64,000 bases of DNA, taken from NCBI GenBank assembly GCA_963730115.1, contig CAVSQM010000008.1, positions 186,001 to 250,000 of the forward strand, read 5' to 3'. A program made the translations under genes and the position numbers. Within the stretch, counting starts at the first letter, position 1. Each line of letters begins with the position of its first letter. The stretch is from DASQFQ01 sp963730115. Lineage in GTDB: Bacteria; Actinomycetota; Thermoleophilia; Solirubrobacterales; Solirubrobacteraceae. This document shows, one piece after another, positions 40,626-49,200 of this stretch. Under the pieces are notes generated by a model. It did no database searches and was not told the DNA's origin. It was given only the letters and a program-made list of their open reading frames with translations.

Positions 40626-40690
40626 GGGGAACACCGGCCCAGGGGGCCAGGTTCCCTTAGCGGGTATTCGCCCTGAGGGCGAAACCCGCG
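40626..40690. repeat. Double-hairpin repeat, copy B
   Basis: Same structure as 19138-19200. Hairpin 1 (40627-40656): gggaac-acc-ggccc / ggg-cc-ag-gttccc. Hairpin 2 (40660-40689): gcgggt-a-ttcgccc / gggcgaa-acccgc. About nine in ten positions match copy A, with differences mainly in the unpaired bases. It starts right after the amidase stop and runs into the end of the convergent SDR gene, whose last ten codons are read through hairpin 2. Confidence 0.85.
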
Positions 40691-41577
40691 GGTGGGTTGA
40701 GTCCGAGCACCGCGGGCAGCGGGCGCGGGTGGACGCCGAGCGCCTCGGCGTCGGCGGTGCCGCGCGAGCTGCGCATCGTCACGCCGAGCAGCTCCGCCTC
40801 CTCCCAGGTCGCGATCGCGGTCGGGCCGGCGAGCGCCTCGTAGCCGCGGAGGACGGGCCGCAGGACCTGCGCGGGGACGGGTACGAGGCGGCGCCGGCGC
40901 TGGGCCGCGCGCAGCGCGAGCTCGGCGATCTCGCGGTGCGAGAGCAGATCGGGGCCGGCGAGCTCGTAGCGCCGGTGCGGCGCGTCGACCGGCGGCTGGT
41001 CGAGCGCGGCGAGCACGCAGTCCGCGACGTCGTCGGCCCAGATCGGCTGGGTGCGCGCGCGGCCGCGGCCGGCCAGCGGGACGGCGGGTAGCCATGCGAG
41101 GTGCTCGAGCCGCGACAGGCGGCGGTCGCCGGGCGAGTAGACGAGCGACGGCGCGAACGTCGTCGTGCGGAGGTCGGCGGCCTCGACGGCCTGCTCGGCG
41201 ATCGCTTTCGCCCGGTGCAGGCGGCTGCGGTGCGACGGCGAGGCGCCGAGCGCGGAGAAGAAGATGAAGTGGTCGACGCCGGCCTGCTCGGCCGCCCGCA
41301 GCAGCCGCCAGGTGGCAAGCCCGGCCAGCTCCTCGATCGTGGCGTGCGGCTGGTCGCGCGGTGAGGCCGCGAGGTGGACGACGGTGCGGGCGCCGCGCAG
41401 CGCCTGGCGGTGGGCGCGGGGGTCGGTCAGGTCGCCGATCGTGATCTGGACGCGGACGCGCTCGGGGCCCAGGCGGCGCGGATCGCGCACCAGGCAGCGC
41501 ACCGGTTCACCGCGCGCGGTGAGGCGCCGCAGGAGGGCCGAGCCGACGAGCCCGGTGGCACCGGTGAGGAGAAGCAC
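40657..41577 (-). CDS. NAD(P)-dependent epimerase/NmrA-like SDR protein
   Basis: 306 residues from GTG 41577 (ATG 41604 would overlap the ferredoxin gene). Rossmann VLLLTGATGLVGSALLRRL (TGATGLVG), extended SDR of the NAD(P)H-binding complex I NDUFA9 type: VVHLAASPRD, FIFFSALGASPS, SRLHRAKAIAEQ with Arg/His where YxxxK usually is, so catalytic Tyr is not clear. C-terminal LGVHPRPLPAVLGLNPPAGFALRANTR: the end of this tail is encoded by the repeat at 40626-40690. Function unknown, likely redox or a non-catalytic nucleotide-binding protein. Confidence 0.8.
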   Translation of the reverse strand: MLLLTGATGLVGSALLRRLTARGEPVRCLVRDPRRLGPERVRVQITIGDLTDPRAHRQALRGARTVVHLAASPRDQPHATIEELAGLATWRLLRAAEQAGVDHFIFFSALGASPSHRSRLHRAKAIAEQAVEAADLRTTTFAPSLVYSPGDRRLSRLEHLAWLPAVPLAGRGRARTQPIWADDVADCVLAALDQPPVDAPHRRYELAGPDLLSHREIAELALRAAQRRRRLVPVPAQVLRPVLRGYEALAGPTAIATWEEAELLGVTMRSSRGTADAEALGVHPRPLPAVLGLNPPAGFALRANTR

Positions 41578-41583
41578 GGTGGC

Positions 41584-41589
41584 TATGAT
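41584..41589 (+). promoter_or_regulatory. -10 box of the ferredoxin gene
   Basis: TATGAT, eight bases before the ATG at 41598, without a clear -35. Fits a near-leaderless start. Confidence 0.5.
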
Positions 41590-41597
41590 GCCGCGCA

Positions 41598-41861
41598 ATG
41601 GCATACGTCATCGCCGAGCCCTGCATCGGGACCAAGGACAACTCCTGCGTGGAGGTCTGCCCGGTCGACTGCATCCACCCGACGCCCGACGAGCCCGACT
41701 ACGACAAGGTCGAGATGCTCTACATCGACCCGGAAGAGTGCATCGACTGCGACGCCTGCGTGGAGGCCTGCCCGGTCGACGCCTGCTTCGCCGAGGATCA
41801 GCTGCCCGACGAGTGGTCGAACTTCGCAGGCATCAACGCGCAGTACTACGCGGGCAAGTAG
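41598..41861 (+). CDS. fdxA: Ferredoxin, FdxA-type with two clusters
   Basis: 87 residues. MAYVIAEPCIGTKDNSCVEVCPVDCIHP gives C-x7-C-x3-CP, a [3Fe-4S] type motif; the second half ECIDCDACVEACPVDACF gives CxxCxxCxxxCP for [4Fe-4S]. This is the seven-iron ferredoxin of mycobacteria and relatives, a low-potential electron carrier. Acidic as expected. Strong TATGAT upstream. Confidence 0.93.
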   Translation: MAYVIAEPCIGTKDNSCVEVCPVDCIHPTPDEPDYDKVEMLYIDPEECIDCDACVEACPVDACFAEDQLPDEWSNFAGINAQYYAGK

Positions 41862-41882
41862 CGCCCGCGCTAGCCTCCGGGC

Positions 41883-42320
41883 GTGGCCCCGACGCTGGCC
41901 TCGATCGATCTCCTTCTCCTCATCCTGGTCGCGCTGAGCATCGCGCTCCTCGACACGCCGGTGCCGCGCGGGTGGTCGTTCGCGGCCGTCGGGCTGCTCG
42001 TGGTGCAGGCGTTCGCCGTGCACGAGATGGAGCTGCAGCCGTTCGAGCCGGGCGCGCCGCGCTCCGACGCGATCGTCCACACGACGGCCGAGGCGGTCGC
42101 GGTGCTGGCCGTGCCGGCGCTGACCGCGGCGCTCCTGACCGTGATCTTCTTCCACTGCGCCCGCGCGTACGCGCGGGCGAAGCGCCGCCTCGAGGCGGCG
42201 CTGGAGGCTCAGGCCATCGGCAAGGACATGCCGACCGGCTGGGGCGCCGCGGGCGGCGCCGGGTCGTGCATGACCGGCAGCTCGACGGGCGAAAGCGCCA
42301 CGAGGCCGCGGGCGGCCTGA
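41883..42320 (+). CDS. Small membrane protein, unknown
   Basis: 145 residues from GTG 41883, with a TAGCCT box six bases upstream. Three hydrophobic segments (SIDLLLLILVALSIALLD, FAAVGLLVVQAFAVHE, VAVLAVPALTAALLTVIFFHC) and a basic amphipathic C-terminal helix (ARAYARAKRRLEAALEAQAI). The last 35 codons overlap the convergent mrp coding region and are Gly/Ser-rich filler, so the original end may have been shorter. No family recognised. Confidence 0.55.
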   Translation: MAPTLASIDLLLLILVALSIALLDTPVPRGWSFAAVGLLVVQAFAVHEMELQPFEPGAPRSDAIVHTTAEAVAVLAVPALTAALLTVIFFHCARAYARAKRRLEAALEAQAIGKDMPTGWGAAGGAGSCMTGSSTGESATRPRAA

Positions 42321-43348
42321 CGCACGCCCTGGGCGGCGGGGTCGTCCGGGTCGGCGAACACGAGCGGGGTGCCCTCGTCGGACTGCTCGCGCAGCGCCAT
42401 GGTGAGCGGCACGGTGCCGAGCAGGGGCACGCCGAGCTCGTCGGCGAGCCGGCCGCCGCCGCCCTCGCCGAAGATCGCGAAGCGCTCGCCGGAGGGCGTG
42501 GTGAAGCCCGACATGTTCTCGATCACGCCCGCGATCTCGAGCTTGACCTTGTCGGCCATCTCGGCGGAGCGGCGCGCGACCTTCTGCGCGGCGTCCTGCG
42601 GGGTGGTGACGATCACGAATTGCGCCTGCGGCAGCAGCTGGGCGAGCGTCATCGAGACGTCGCCGGTGCCGGGCGGGAGGTCGATCAGGAGGTAGTCGAG
42701 CTCGCCCCAGGCGACGTCCTCGAGGAACTGGGTGAGCGCCTTGTGGAGCATCGGGCCGCGCCAGACGACGGCCTCGTCCTCCTTCACGAAGAAGCCGATC
42801 GACATGACCTTCAGGCCGTGGGCGTCCATCGGGATGATCTTGCGCTCGCCGTTGACGCGCGGCTTGTCGGAGCCGAGGCCGAGCATGCGCGGGATCGAGT
42901 AGCCCCAGACGTCGGCGTCGAGCACGCCGACGCGCTTGCCCTCGGCGTGCAGCGCCGCGGCGAGGTTGACGGTGAGCGAGGACTTGCCGACGCCGCCCTT
43001 GCCGGAGCCGATGCAGATGACGTTCTGCACGGCGGCGAGTGAGCCCTCGGGCAGCCCGCCCATGCGGCCGAGCTTGCGCTGGAGCACGCCCTTCTCCTGG
43101 TCGGAGAGGACGTCGAAGCCGACGTTGCAGTGGACGACGCCTTCGACGCCGGTCACGGCCTTGACCACGGAGGTCTGGAAGTGGTTCTTGATCGGACAGC
43201 CGGGCGTGGTCAGCGAGACGGTGACGTCGACGACGCCGCCGTCCTTGATCTCGATCGACCTGACCATCTCGAGGTCGACGATGTCACGCCGCAGCTCGGG
43301 GTCGATGACGGCCTTGAGCGCTTCGCGGATCTGGGACTCGGTCGGCAT
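42209..43348 (-). CDS. mrp: Mrp/ApbC-type P-loop ATPase, iron-sulfur cluster carrier
   Basis: 379 residues. N-terminal MIP18 domain (REALKAVIDPELRRDIVDLEMVRSI, LTTPGCPIKNHF), then the ParA-like ATPase: GSGKGGVGKSSLTVNLAAAL (deviant Walker A), DADVWGYSIPRMLGL, LIDLPPGTGDVSMTL. Usual C-x-x-C after ENMS is not present (ENMSGFTTPSGERF), as in other actinobacterial Mrp. Delivers Fe-S clusters to apoproteins. TATCCT on the minus strand seven bases before the ATG suggests leaderless start. Its end overlaps the membrane protein by 112 bases. Confidence 0.92.
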   Translation of the reverse strand: MPTESQIREALKAVIDPELRRDIVDLEMVRSIEIKDGGVVDVTVSLTTPGCPIKNHFQTSVVKAVTGVEGVVHCNVGFDVLSDQEKGVLQRKLGRMGGLPEGSLAAVQNVICIGSGKGGVGKSSLTVNLAAALHAEGKRVGVLDADVWGYSIPRMLGLGSDKPRVNGERKIIPMDAHGLKVMSIGFFVKEDEAVVWRGPMLHKALTQFLEDVAWGELDYLLIDLPPGTGDVSMTLAQLLPQAQFVIVTTPQDAAQKVARRSAEMADKVKLEIAGVIENMSGFTTPSGERFAIFGEGGGGRLADELGVPLLGTVPLTMALREQSDEGTPLVFADPDDPAAQGVRQAARGLVALSPVELPVMHDPAPPAAPQPVGMSLPMA

Positions 43349-43379
43349 GGCTCCAAGGATAGGACGGTGGGCTTAAAGA

Positions 43380-43504
43380 CCGACGGGGCGCCCTGACTGC
43401 TGGCGCCCCGACGGTTGAGGGAGGAGAGGTACTGCTCTGCCAGGCGAGATATGAGGCCTGGCAGCCCGACCCGAGCTCCGACCCTCTCCAGCGGCCGGCT
43501 CGGG
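43380..43504. other. Cluster of three hairpins between histone-like and mrp genes
   Basis: Hairpin 1: ggggcgcc (43385-43392) / ggcgcccc (43402-43409), extending to ccgNc outside; on the minus strand followed by ggtctttaa, a terminator-like end. Hairpin 2: tgccaggc / gcctggca (43438-43445, 43456-43463), perfect. Hairpin 3: cccgagc / gctcggg (43470-43476, 43498-43504). The 169-base gap downstream of the histone-like gene may hold its terminators, or a structured leader of mrp. Confidence 0.6.
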
Positions 43505-43517
43505 GGAAGTCGGTTCC

Positions 43518-44117
43518 CTACGCCAGCTGCTTCTGGACGTTGGTGATGACGCGCTCGCCGGCGGCCACGCCCGTCTGGATCGCGTCCTCGACGCGGTTCG
43601 ACACGGTCGCGACCTGCTTGGTCACGACGTTGTCGCGCTTGTTGGCCTCACGCTCGACGGCGTTGGTCTCGCGCTCGAAGCGGCGCTCACCGCGACGGAT
43701 CAGGCGCTCGGCGCGGGTGCGCACCTTGCGGGTCTCCGTGTGGCCGCGACGCTCGAGGCGGCGCAGGGTCACGCCGCGACGGCTCGTGAGCGTCTCGGCG
43801 ACGTCGGTGGCGGCGCCGCTGACGCGGTCACGCGCCTCCAGGACGGCGCCGACGTAGATCAGGCCGGCGCGCTCGGCGACGTTGCGGCCCTGCTTCGCCG
43901 TCGTCTTGGCGGCGGTGGCGTTGGCCTTGGCGGCCTCGCGAGTCTTGTTCTGCGCAGTGGTGCGCGTGCGACGACCGGTGGTCTTCGACGGCGACTTGGC
44001 GGCCGTCGAGCGGGTGGTCGAACGCGTGTTGCGCTTGCGGGTCGCAGCAGCCTTCTTGGCAGCGGCGCTGCGCTTCGCAGCAGGAGTGTTGGTGGTGGTG
44101 CCGGTGGTGGTGGCCAT
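43518..44117 (-). CDS. Histone H1-like / HC1-like basic DNA-binding protein
   Basis: 199 residues from ATG 44117 (MATTTGTTTNTPAAKRSAAAKKAAATRKRN). The first 85 residues are Ala/Lys/Arg/Thr-rich with repeats resembling H1 tails (AAKRSAAAKKAAATRKR, STTRSTAAKSPSKTTGRRTRTTA). The second half is an amphipathic helical rod with periodic Arg/Glu (RRLERRGHTETRKVRTRAERLIRRGERRFERETNAVEREANKRD). Likely a nucleoid-associated protein, like Lsr2/HupB-type tailed proteins, or a phasin-like coiled coil. Strong promoter upstream suggests high expression. Confidence 0.7.
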   Translation of the reverse strand: MATTTGTTTNTPAAKRSAAAKKAAATRKRNTRSTTRSTAAKSPSKTTGRRTRTTAQNKTREAAKANATAAKTTAKQGRNVAERAGLIYVGAVLEARDRVSGAATDVAETLTSRRGVTLRRLERRGHTETRKVRTRAERLIRRGERRFERETNAVEREANKRDNVVTKQVATVSNRVEDAIQTGVAAGERVITNVQKQLA

Positions 44118-44178
44118 GTTGGGTCTCAGCCCCTCTTCGTTGCTCGTAACGATATTAGTTCTAAGTCTGTTAGCCAGA

Positions 44179-44206
44179 AGTATACCAGCGAACACATGTT
44201 TGTAAA
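44179..44206 (-). promoter_or_regulatory. Strong promoter of the histone-like gene
   Basis: On the minus strand TTTACA (44201-44206), 16-base spacer, TATACT (44179-44184). About 60 bases of 5' leader, AT-rich for this genome. Upstream is an atcgtg-gt-cacgat palindrome (44228-44241) inside a gttaca/tgtaac pair (44223-44228, 44276-44281). Confidence 0.75.
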
Positions 44207-44297
44207 CCCCTGAAGAGCGCTCGTTACATCGTGGTCACGATTTGGCCGCACAGCGCGCAAATCGCGCCATGACTTTGTAACAAGGAGAACGTGTGTT

Positions 44298-45332
44298 CTA
44301 CGCGGCGCGCGCAGGGCCCGTACGGGCCACCCAGCCGTGCGGATCGTCGAGCTCGGCCAAGGTCGGCATCTGCGCCGGCTCCTGCCAGACGCGGTTCAGC
44401 GTGGCGATCCCGCCCACCTCCGTCACGGCGTCGCAGAACTTCTTGCCCTGCTCGTACTGGCGGAGCTTGAGGTCCATCCCGATCAGCTTCTCGAAGATCC
44501 GCATCAGGCCCGTGCGGTCGTGGCGGCGGCGGTCCATCGCGCCGCGGAGCTGCGGCAGGTTCGGGAGGATGTCGGCGCCGACCGCGTCCATCACGTGCTC
44601 GGCGTAGCCCTCGAGCACGGCCATGAACGCCTGCATCGCGTCGAGCGCGGCCTTGCGCTCCGGGCCGACGACCAGGGTCGCGATGTCGCCGTCGCGGATC
44701 TTGTCGACGAGGCCGCGGAAGTCGGACGAGTCCGGCACCTTGAGCAGGCGCGTCGGGTCGACATCGAGGCCGCCCAGCAGCTCGCGCACGACGGTCGCGA
44801 TGTGCGGCCGGAGCCACGGCACGCCGCCGAACTGGAGCGCGTGCGTGACCTCGTGGAGCGCGACCCAGCGCAGCAGCTCGTCGCTGTCCGCCTCGAGGTT
44901 GACCGCGGCCTGGGCGAGGTTGGGCGACACGAAGAGCAGGCGCGCGGGCGTCTCGGGCTCGAGGATCGGGAACTCGTACTGGCCGAGCACGCGCTGGCCG
45001 AGCATCCCCGACACCGCGCCGACCTCGACGGCCAGCAGCGCCCCACTCGCCGCGCCGACCACGCCGGACAGCGGACCCGCGCCCTGCCCCAGCTTCGCCG
45101 CGACCGGATCGAGCACGGTCTTCAGAGACGTCAGGTTGGCCTGGATCCAGAGCGAGCGGTCCAGCGGCTCGGCGTGCGGCAGCGCGTCGGCGCGCAGGCC
45201 GGTGTAGGAGGACACGAGCGCCGCGGCCTCCTCGGCCGGCCCGGCGACATGCTCGAACGAGGTCGACTCGGGCGCCGGCTTCAGCCCGGCGATGCCCTCG
45301 GCGACGGTGGTGGCGAGCTTCCAATCGATCAC
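44298..45332 (-). CDS. Zincin-like metallopeptidase, DUF2342 / F420-associated type
   Basis: 344 residues from GTG 45332. The zincin motif is ALHEVTHALQFGG with HEVTH at 160-164, typical of the actinobacterial DUF2342 proteins once annotated as coenzyme F420 biosynthesis-associated. Also seen: LLFVSPNLAQAAVNLEADSDELLRWV, GYAEHVMDAVGADILPNL (candidate third ligand Glu), and MRIFEKLIGMDLKLRQYEQGKKFCDAV. Length 340-370 in the family. No signal peptide. Protease activity is inferred from the motif. Confidence 0.85.
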   Translation of the reverse strand: MIDWKLATTVAEGIAGLKPAPESTSFEHVAGPAEEAAALVSSYTGLRADALPHAEPLDRSLWIQANLTSLKTVLDPVAAKLGQGAGPLSGVVGAASGALLAVEVGAVSGMLGQRVLGQYEFPILEPETPARLLFVSPNLAQAAVNLEADSDELLRWVALHEVTHALQFGGVPWLRPHIATVVRELLGGLDVDPTRLLKVPDSSDFRGLVDKIRDGDIATLVVGPERKAALDAMQAFMAVLEGYAEHVMDAVGADILPNLPQLRGAMDRRRHDRTGLMRIFEKLIGMDLKLRQYEQGKKFCDAVTEVGGIATLNRVWQEPAQMPTLAELDDPHGWVARTGPARAA

Positions 45333-45355
45333 GGCATCGATGGTGGCAGGCCCGC

Positions 45356-46213
45356 CTAAAGGGTTCCCTGGGGCGGGATCCTCGCCAGCTGTTCCAGCGT
45401 TGCCTCCGTCCGCGCCGCGACGATCGGCGAGTGCGGCGGGATGTCGAGCGGGGCGCCGAGGGGCTCGTCGCACCACGGGAAGGCCACGAACCCGCCCGCT
45501 TCGCGCACGATCAGCTGCGCGGCGGCGACGTCGACCGCGCGGCAGCGGCGCAGCGACACCATCCCGTCGAGCCGCGCCGCCGCGACCTGGCAGACCGTGG
45601 AGGCCATCGTCCCGAGCGCGCGCAGCCGATATGCCTGCTCCGCCAGCGCCTCGGCCGCCTCGCGCACCCAGCGCGGGTCGGCGGACTCGATGCCGAGCAG
45701 CTCGAGCCGGCCGTCGCCGCCGCGGCGCTCGCCGGCCCCCGGATCGAGGCGGCGCCGGTTGAGCCAGGCGCCCTTGTCGCGGCGGGCGATCCACTCCTCC
45801 GCCGGCCCGAAGTCGTAGACGTAGCCGAAGAAGACGTCGGCCATCGTCGGGCCGTTCGAGACCGCGATCGAGATCGAGTGGTGCGGCAGCCCGCGCTTGG
45901 CGTTGACCGAGCCGTCGATCGGGTCGACGACCACGAGCGTGTCCGGGTCGCCGAAGTCGACGGTCCCGCGCTCCTCGCTGACCGCGGTGAAGCGCAGGCC
46001 CTCGTGGTGGAGCGCCTCGAGCTCCTGGAAGACGGCCTCCTCGGCGTCGGCGTCGATCACCAGGGTGCGGTCGCCGCCCTCTCCGCGCGTGCCGACCTCC
46101 AGCACCCGCTGCGCGGTGCTCGGGTTGTCGGCGAGGATCCCGCGCAGTGCGTCCGTCGCCCGGCGACACAGCTCCAGCCAGTCCGTGTCCTGCACGCGAT
46201 CCGAGACCCCCAC
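45356..46213 (-). CDS. Inositol monophosphatase family protein
   Basis: 285 residues from GTG 46213. IMPase fold: DADAEEAVFQEL, AVSEERG (metal-binding Glu), VVVDPIDGSVNAKRGLPHHSISIAV (DPIDGSxN motif), and the late RRCRAVDVAAAQLIVREAGG (AxDxAAG-like with Asp). Hydrolyses myo-inositol phosphate or a related sugar phosphate or PAP. TAGGAT on the minus strand seven bases upstream; shares a symmetric -10 with the helicase gene. Confidence 0.88.
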   Translation of the reverse strand: MGVSDRVQDTDWLELCRRATDALRGILADNPSTAQRVLEVGTRGEGGDRTLVIDADAEEAVFQELEALHHEGLRFTAVSEERGTVDFGDPDTLVVVDPIDGSVNAKRGLPHHSISIAVSNGPTMADVFFGYVYDFGPAEEWIARRDKGAWLNRRRLDPGAGERRGGDGRLELLGIESADPRWVREAAEALAEQAYRLRALGTMASTVCQVAAARLDGMVSLRRCRAVDVAAAQLIVREAGGFVAFPWCDEPLGAPLDIPPHSPIVAARTEATLEQLARIPPQGTL

Positions 46214-46231
46214 CGGGCCTATCCTACGGTG
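46214..46231. promoter_or_regulatory. Shared bidirectional -10 of two leaderless genes
   Basis: ctatcctac: TATCCT (46220-46225, plus) and TAGGAT (46226-46221, minus) overlap almost completely. GTG 46232 begins six bases after the plus -10, GTG 46213 seven bases after the minus -10. Only 18 bases separate the two coding regions, so both genes must use this box. Confidence 0.65.
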
Positions 46232-49200
46232 GTGTCGCTGACTCCCCGCCAGCTCGAGGCCGTCACGCACCCCGGCGGACCGTTGCTCGTCATCGGCGGC
46301 GCCGGCACGGGCAAGACGACCGTCCTGTGCGAGCGCTTCGCGTGGCTCGTGGGCGAGCAGGGCCACTCGCCCGAGGCGATCCTCGCCCTCACCGTTTCCC
46401 AGACCGCCGCCGACGGCCTGCGCGAGCGGCTGGAGTCGAGCCTCGAGCGCGGCTTCGAGGAGCTCACCGTCTCGACCGTCCACGGCTTCTGCGCCCATGT
46501 GCTGCACGACGAGGCGCTGGAGGCAGGGCTCGACCCGTTCGCCACTCCGGTCACCCCGGCCGACCGCCTGGCGATGCTGCTCGAGCGCATCGACGAGCTG
46601 CCGCTCGCGTCCCACGACATCCGCGGCAACCCGAGCCAGCTGCTCGGCTCGATCGTCGCCCGCATCGACCGCCTGAAGGACGAGCTGGTCAGCCACGAGG
46701 ACTACGGCGCCTGGGCGGAGACGCTCGGCACCGAGGCAGACCGCGAGCGCGAGTTCGCCGCCATCTACGCCGCCCACGACCGCTGGCTGGAGCAGTCCGG
46801 CACGCGCGACTTCGGCGACCTGGTGCTCGACGCCTTCCGGATGTTGCGGACCAACCCCCGCGTACGCGCGCGTCTATCCGCCCGCTTCCGCCACGTGCTC
46901 GTCGACGAGCTGCAGGACGCGAACTTCGCCCAGGGCCTGCTGTTGCGGCTGCTCGCCGGCGAGCACGGTCAGATCAGCGCCGCGGGCGACGACGACCAGG
47001 CGATCCTCCGCCTGCGCGGCGCGGCCGCCAAGAACCTGCACGACTTCGAGGCCGAGTGGCCGCAGGCGACCGTCGTGCGGCTGGAGGAGAGCCACCGCTG
47101 CCCGGAGCGGATCATCACCGCCGCCCGCGCCGTCGCCGAGCCCGCGCCCGACCGGATCGCGAAGGAGCTCACCGGCGTCGCCGGCGGCGACATCGCCTTC
47201 TGGCAGTGCGCCAACGAGCGCGCCCAGGCCCAGGCCGTGGCCGCCGAGATCGAGCGCCTCGTGGCGCGCGAGGACGTCGCGCCCGAGGACGTCTGCGTGC
47301 TCGTCCGCTCGATCCGCAACGAGGGCCAGGCCGTGGCCGTGGCGCTCGAGGAGCGCGCCGTCCCGCACCGGCTCGCCGGCGCGGCGGCGTTCTTCCAGCG
47401 CGCCGAGGTGCGCGACCTGCTGGCGTGGCTGCGGCTGCTCGTCGACCCCGGCGACGCCGGCGCCGTGGTGCGCGCGCTCGCGCGTCCGCCGGTGGAGCTG
47501 CGCGCGATCGACATCGCCCGCTGCACGCAGATCGCCCGCCGCCGCAAGCTCGACATGGTCGCCGCGCTCGGCGCCGCGCTCGAGTCGCCCCAGATCCCGC
47601 CCGAGGCGCGCGAGCGCATCCGCACGTTCTTCAAGCTCTACCGCGCGGCGTCGAACGCGCTCGACTCCGCCCGCCCCGACCTCTACGTCCACCGCCTGAT
47701 CGAGCGGCTCGGGCTGCGGCGCCAGCTGCTGTTCGCGGCCTCGGTGGAGGTCGTCGAGCGGCTCGTCAACCTCGCCAAGTTCGCCGAGCTCGCCGCCGCC
47801 TACGTCCGCCGCGCGCCCCAGGCCACCGCGCGCGAGTTCGCCCGCTCGATCGCCGCCGTCGCCGAGGCCGGCCTGCGCGAGGAGGAGGCGGTGGCCGGCG
47901 ACCGGCCGGTCGGCGTGCAGGTGATGGCCATGCATGCGGCCAAGGGGCTCGAGTTCGACCACGTCTACGTGCTCGGGCTGATGGGCGCGCGCATGCCGGG
48001 ACCGCGGCGGCGCACGCTCGAGCCGATCCCCGACGCGCTGCTCAAGGAGGCGCTGCCGGCGGACACCAAGGCGGCGCACATCGCGGAGATGCGGCGGCTG
48101 CTGCACGTCGCGATGACGCGCGCGAAGCGGCGCCTCGTGCTCGCCTATCCCGAGACGACCGAGCGCGGCGCCGCCCAGGGCCCGTCGCCGTTCGCCGACG
48201 AGGCGCGCGAGGCGGTCGGCGGCGAGTGGGAGGCCAAGCGCGAGGAGCTGTTCGGCCCCGCCGAGACGCTGCAGTCGACGTTCCGGATCCTGCGCGACGA
48301 GCTCCTGACCACGGTCTCCCAGGTCGGCGGCCGGCTCGGCGAGCTGCGCTTCGACACCGACCTCGACGTCTCCCACGCGGTCGTCCGCTACCTCGAGCTG
48401 ATCAAGCTGTCGGCGCTGCTCGAGCGCACCGGGGCCGAGGGCATGTCGGTGTCCGACGCGCTGCCCGAGGTCAACGCGCGGCTGCTGCAGGCGGCGACCG
48501 CCGAGCAGCGCGAGATCTTCGAGACGAGCGCGCTGGACGAGTACCTGCTCGACGCCGAGCGCGACGAGCGCTTGCGCGCGCGGGCGGTGGCGGCGCGCAC
48601 CGAGCCGTCGCTCGAGTCCTTCCTCCCCAAGCGCGGCGACGGGCTGATGCTCTCCGCCTCGGACATCGAGACGTACCGGACCTGCCCGCTGAAGTACAAG
48701 TTCGCGCGCGTCTTCCGGATCCCCAGCGAGCCGACCATCAACCAGCGCTTCGGGATCCTCGTGCACCAGGTGCTCGAGCGCTTCCACGCCGGCGGCGTCG
48801 TCTCGCGCTCGCTGCCCGAGCTGCTCGGGCTGCTCGAGGCCGGCTGGCGCCGCGGCGGCTTCGGCGACTCCGAGGAGGAGCGCCAGCTGCGCCAGAAGGC
48901 GACCAACTCGCTGATCCGCTACCACGAGCGCTTCCAGGGCGAGGAGGGCGAGCCGGTCTGGTTCGAGAAGGCCTTCCAGTTCAAGCTGGGCCCGCATCTG
49001 CTGCGGGGGCGCGTCGACCGCGTCGACCGGCTGCCCGACGGCGGCTACGAGCTGATCGACTACAAGACCGGCCGCCCGAAGAGCGCCGCCCAGCTGCGCG
49101 AGGACGTCCAGCTCTCGCTCTACGCCGTCGGCGCGCGCGAGGCGTGGCAGCTCGAGGCCGCCCACCAGGCCTACTACTACGTGCTCGACGACGAGAAGGT

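Noticed and set aside
44224..44297. Tiny zinc-ribbon-like peptide (ICALCGQI) on the minus strand before the histone-like gene
   Set aside because: Only about 15 residues without a start or ribosome site; probably part of the leader or gene spacer.
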